Shown here: piece after piece, positions 5,520 through 7,800 of the stretch
Numbering within the stretch: the stretch's first letter is position 1
Layout: the number at the start of each line of letters is the position of its first letter
DNA from: Prevotellaceae bacterium
GTDB lineage: Bacteria; Bacteroidota; Bacteroidia; Bacteroidales; UBA932
NCBI GenBank assembly: GCA_031258915.1
Contig: JAIRMD010000138.1
Location: 1-7,800, forward strand
Direction of reading: 5' to 3'
Length of the DNA: 7,800 nucleotides
Notes under the pieces: generated by a model
The model's database searches: none
Told to the model about the DNA's origin: nothing
What the model saw: the letters and a program-made list of their open reading frames with translations, nothing else
Position numbers and translations under genes: made by a program

Positions 5520-6575
5520 TTACCGCAAGTCAAGATTTTCCAGCAGCGCTCCGTAAATCCGGATAGCCTCCTCCACCTCGTCTAAGCAGATGTATTCATC
5601 GGCGGTGTGCGAGCGTGCGGAGTCGCCCGGCCCCATCTTGAGCGAGGGCAGGCGGAGCAGGGCAATGTCGCTCGTGGTGGGCGATACGTAGGTTTTTCGC
5701 CCAAGCTTCACGGCGGCCTGCACCAACGGGTGCTCGCCGGAAATGGCGGAGGCTTTAACGCGGGTGGAGCGCGGCTGCACCTCGCACGGCGCACCGGCGC
5801 GAATAATCTCCACAATCTCCTCGTTATCGTAAGCGTCCGTTGGGCGCACGTCAACCACAAACTTGCACTCGGCAGGCACAACGTTGTGCTGCGTGCCGCC
5901 GCTAATCATGGTTACGGTCATCTTCACCTCGCCCATGCGCTCGGAGATTTTTGGGAAGCGAAACGAGCGTATCCACTCAACGGCGTCAATGGCGCGGTAC
6001 AGGGCGTTGTCGCCTTCGCTGTGCGCCGCGTGCCCCTGCGTTCCGCGTGCAGTGCAGTCGAGCACCATCAGCCCGCGCTCGCCCACGGCAGCCTGCATCT
6101 GGGTAGGCTCGCCCACAACGGCGCAGCTAATCGCCCCGAGCAGCGGCTTGAGCGCTTCTATTCCGTTTGGCCCCTGCACCTCCTCCTCCGCCACGAGAGC
6201 CAGCGCAAGGTTAAAAGGCAGCGCCTGCCTGTAAAAGTTGCAGTACGTCGCCGCAAGCGCTACCACCGAGGCGCCGGCATCGTTGCTCCCCAAGCCGTAC
6301 AGCCTACCCCCCTCGAGGCTTGGCGCAAAAGGGTTGCGCGTGTACCCGGCGGCGGGGCGCACCGTATCGTGGTGCGAGCAGAGCAGCAGGGTTGGCTTTG
6401 CCGCGTCGTAGCGCTCGCAAAGCGAATAGACGTTGTTCAAGTGGCGCTTGGGCGATACTTTTTGCTCCTGCAAAAAATCAAAAATGACGCTCGCCGTGCC
6501 CTCCTCCTCCCGCGAAAAGGAAGGTACCGCAATGAGCGCTTGCAGCAGCTGTACGGCGGTTGTGCTATCGACCAT
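5520..6575 (-). CDS. argE: ArgE-type M20 deacylase (N-acetylornithine / N-acyl-citrulline deacetylase)
   Basis: From the ATG at 6575 the protein has 351 residues, the normal length for the Bacteroidota ArgE group. It is a cytosolic zinc peptidase-fold enzyme that removes the acyl group from an N-acylated arginine precursor. M20 residues are all visible: H68 and D70 in SHHDTV, D99 in GLGSNDAG, the E130-E131 pair in VAEEE, E156 in GEPTQ and H323 in GDSARSHTADE. H230 in GGTQHNVVP sits in the dimerisation-domain loop (about 170-280) that reaches the active site. PSFSREE near residue 18 and the SPTTSD motif at 298-303 are typical of this subgroup. Some Bacteroidota run arginine synthesis through N-succinyl- or N-acetyl-citrulline, so the true substrate may be an acyl-citrulline. 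The frame continues upstream to a GTG at 6665, but that part is only translated tandem repeat. It lies 108 bp downstream of the yqhD stop in the same direction; no other arg gene is in view. Confidence 0.9.
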   Translation of the reverse strand: MVDSTTAVQLLQALIAVPSFSREEEGTASVIFDFLQEQKVSPKRHLNNVYSLCERYDAAKPTLLLCSHHDTVRPAAGYTRNPFAPSLEGGRLYGLGSNDAGASVVALAATYCNFYRQALPFNLALALVAEEEVQGPNGIEALKPLLGAISCAVVGEPTQMQAAVGERGLMVLDCTARGTQGHAAHSEGDNALYRAIDAVEWIRSFRFPKISERMGEVKMTVTMISGGTQHNVVPAECKFVVDVRPTDAYDNEEIVEIIRAGAPCEVQPRSTRVKASAISGEHPLVQAAVKLGRKTYVSPTTSDIALLRLPSLKMGPGDSARSHTADEYICLDEVEEAIRIYGALLENLDLR

Positions 6576-6652
6576 TTGTAAGTTGTAAGTTGTAAGTTGT
6601 AAGTCGTAAGTCGTAAGTCGTAAGTCGTAAGTTGTTAGTTGTAAGTTGTTAG
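6576..6652. repeat. Heptanucleotide tandem repeat, 11 copies, abutting the argE start codon
   Basis: Eleven contiguous 7-bp units run from 6576 to 6652. Reading the plus strand they are four TTGTAAG, four TCGTAAG, then TTGTTAG, TTGTAAG, TTGTTAG. The first unit touches the argE ATG (6573-6575) directly, so on the transcribed strand the repeat fills positions -1 to -77 of the gene. The blocks of identical units suggest repeated local duplication. Seven is not a multiple of three, so gaining or losing a unit shifts frame for anything translated through it. No promoter consensus or Shine-Dalgarno sequence is seen inside. Confidence 0.97.
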
Positions 6653-6656
6653 TTTT

Positions 6657-6676
6657 ATGCTGCACGCGGGCAGCAT
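6657..6676. other. Short perfect hairpin between yqhD and argE
   Basis: ATGCTGC at 6657-6663 pairs perfectly with GCAGCAT at 6670-6676 around a 6-base loop. It lies 7 bp after the yqhD stop. On the minus strand it is followed by AAAAC and not by a T-run, so it does not look like an intrinsic terminator; it could stabilise the yqhD 3' end or be incidental. Confidence 0.5.
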
Positions 6677-6683
6677 GGCCAAT

Positions 6684-7799
6684 TCATACTCTTTGCCCCA
6701 GCACCTCCCGCACCATAGCAGGGGTGATGAAGGCGTGGCCGCGCGTGGCGAAGCGCTGCGCAATAGGCTCTATGATGCTTGCGTCAAGCCCGTGCTCCGA
6801 GAGCCTTGTTTTTGTGCCCAGCGAGCGGAAGAAGTTTTCGGTGGCATCAATAGCCGCCTCCGCCCGCTCTTCGGGAGAGCCGCCGGTAATGCCAAACACG
6901 CGCTCACCCATCTGCAGCAGCTTTTCGAACTTTTGCGCTCGCAGCGTACGCCACACGCCGGGCATCACCACCGCCAGCGTTTGCCCGTGGTCGAGGCCAT
7001 GCAGGGCGGTAAGCTCGTGGCCAATGTCGTGCGTGCTCCAGTCCTGCGGCACGCCGCACCCGATAAGGCCGTTGAGCGCCATGGTAGCCGCCCACATCAC
7101 GCTTGCGCGGACGTTGTAGTCGAGCGGCGTGCTTAGCGCTTTGGGGCCGTCTTCGGTGAGCACCTTGAGAATGCTCTCCGCGTAGTAGTCTTGCAGGGGG
7201 GCGCTTGCCGGCGGGTTCATGTACTGCTCGGCAACGTGCACAAAGGCATCCACCACGCCGTTTGAAATCTGGCGGGGCGGCAGCGAGTAGGTCGCTTCCG
7301 GGTCGAGAATGGAGAACTTTGGGTACACCAGCGGCGAGGAGAACGAGAGCTTCTCCTGCGTTGCCGCGCGGGTAACTACGGAGTTGCCGTTCATTTCGGT
7401 GCCGGTGGCGGGCAGCGTGAGCACCACGCCAACGGGGAGGGCAGCGGTAACCGGGGTGCGCTTGGCGATGATGTCCCAAGGATCGCCCTCAAAGCTCGCA
7501 GCTGCCGCAATGAACTTGGTACCGTCGGCAACAGAGCCGCCGCCTACGGCCAGCAGGAAAGCTACCTTTTCTCTGCGGACGAGCTCCACCGCTTTCATGC
7601 AGGTTTCGTAGCGCGGGTTAGGCTCAATGCCGCCAAACTCCAGCCAGCCGAAGCCGCTAAGCGCGGCTTTCACCTGCTCGTACACGCCGTTTTTCTTGAT
7701 GCTGCCGCCGCCGTAGGTAACCAGCACCTTTGCGCCGGAGGGTATTTCGTTGGCCAGCTTGCCAATAGTTTGCCTGCCAAAAATAATTTTGACAGGGTT
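6684..7799 (-). CDS. yqhD: YqhD-type NADPH-dependent iron-family alcohol dehydrogenase, 5' end cut by window edge
   Basis: 372 residues are visible, reading from base 7799 (NPVKIIFGRQ) to the TGA at 6684; about 10 N-terminal residues should lie beyond the window, judging from E. coli YqhD. The GTG at 7727 is internal. The fold is the iron-containing alcohol dehydrogenase family, closest to YqhD, an aldehyde reductase that uses NADPH to detoxify short-chain and peroxidation-derived aldehydes. Visible marks are TYGGGSIKK near residue 30 (coenzyme site), FGGIEPNPRYE, LLAVGGGSVADGTKFIAAA near 82-99 and LPATGTEMNG. The metal ligands are all present, in NGVVDAFVH (D184, H188) and STHDIGHELTALHGLDH (H257, H271); their spacing of 4, 69 and 14 residues is exactly that of E. 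coli YqhD D194, H198, H267 and H281. Substrate range and metal cannot be read from sequence. It precedes argE in the same direction by 108 bp. Confidence 0.93.
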   Translation of the reverse strand, partial: NPVKIIFGRQTIGKLANEIPSGAKVLVTYGGGSIKKNGVYEQVKAALSGFGWLEFGGIEPNPRYETCMKAVELVRREKVAFLLAVGGGSVADGTKFIAAAASFEGDPWDIIAKRTPVTAALPVGVVLTLPATGTEMNGNSVVTRAATQEKLSFSSPLVYPKFSILDPEATYSLPPRQISNGVVDAFVHVAEQYMNPPASAPLQDYYAESILKVLTEDGPKALSTPLDYNVRASVMWAATMALNGLIGCGVPQDWSTHDIGHELTALHGLDHGQTLAVVMPGVWRTLRAQKFEKLLQMGERVFGITGGSPEERAEAAIDATENFFRSLGTKTRLSEHGLDASIIEPIAQRFATRGHAFITPAMVREVLGQRV

Positions 7800-7800
7800 G

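Noticed and set aside
5607..6581. Long plus-strand open frame (324 codons) opposite argE
   Set aside because: It is an antisense shadow of a GC-rich gene: its sequence is rich in Arg, His and Ala with no recognisable domain, while the minus strand carries complete M20 motifs.
6576..6652. Possible CRISPR array
   Set aside because: Units are 7 bp and contiguous, with no spacers.
6576..6665. GTG start at 6665 adding 30 residues to ArgE
   Set aside because: The extra residues are only translated heptamer repeat (NLQLTTYDL-type); the catalytic domain starts normally after the ATG at 6575. An occasional extended form remains possible and is raised as a finding.
6657..6676. Intrinsic terminator for yqhD
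   Set aside because: The hairpin is perfect but short and is followed on the minus strand by AAAAC instead of a T-run.
7725..7727. GTG at 7727 as the start of the alcohol dehydrogenase
   Set aside because: The frame continues upstream to the window edge with NPVKIIFGRQTIGKL, which matches the conserved N-terminal region of the YqhD family.

Overview
The window looks like chromosomal DNA from a member of the Bacteroidota, probably order Bacteroidales. Three things support this. A PorP/SprF-type protein of the type IX secretion system (T9SS), which is confined to this phylum, starts at 696. The gene at 4556 has a textbook Bacteroidota promoter (TTG, 19 bp, TACTTTTG). The ArgE-like, SufB and arginase-like proteins all read like Bacteroidota versions. 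Coding regions are GC-rich by eye, while the gaps between genes are AT-rich. The window holds ordinary household genes, with no phage, plasmid or insertion-sequence genes, tRNA, rRNA or CRISPR array.

Layout from left to right. Positions 1-696 (minus) hold the N-terminal 232 residues of a PorP/SprF-like outer-membrane protein that runs off the left edge. Positions 697-996 are a 300-bp gap with a 13-bp palindrome, a possible promoter and a short pentanucleotide repeat. Positions 997-4374 (minus) form a compact operon, sufB-sufC-(arginase-like gene): SufB and SufC overlap by 4 bp, and the arginase-fold protein follows after 25 bp. Positions 4375-4555 are a divergent promoter region with a perfect 14-bp inverted repeat. 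Positions 4556-5488 (plus) encode a membrane-anchored ComEA-like helix-hairpin-helix protein. It converges on an ArgE-type M20 deacylase (5520-6575, minus), whose start codon directly abuts an 11-copy heptanucleotide tandem repeat. Positions 6684-7799 (minus) hold a nearly complete YqhD-type alcohol dehydrogenase cut by the right edge.

How the genes relate. SufB and SufC are the scaffold and ATPase of SUF iron-sulfur cluster assembly, but sufD and sufS, the usual next genes, are absent here. The third gene of the operon encodes an arginase-fold protein that has lost the classic dimanganese ligands and has several cysteines at or near those positions, so it is probably not a hydrolase. ArgE belongs to arginine synthesis, YqhD reduces aldehydes with NADPH, and the PorP gene suggests that more T9SS genes lie beyond the left edge.

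No clearly new multi-gene system is visible. The observations most worth a second look are the heptamer repeat at the argE start, the cysteine-rich arginase-fold pseudoenzyme fused into a sufBC operon that lacks sufD, and the inverted repeat between the divergent promoters.
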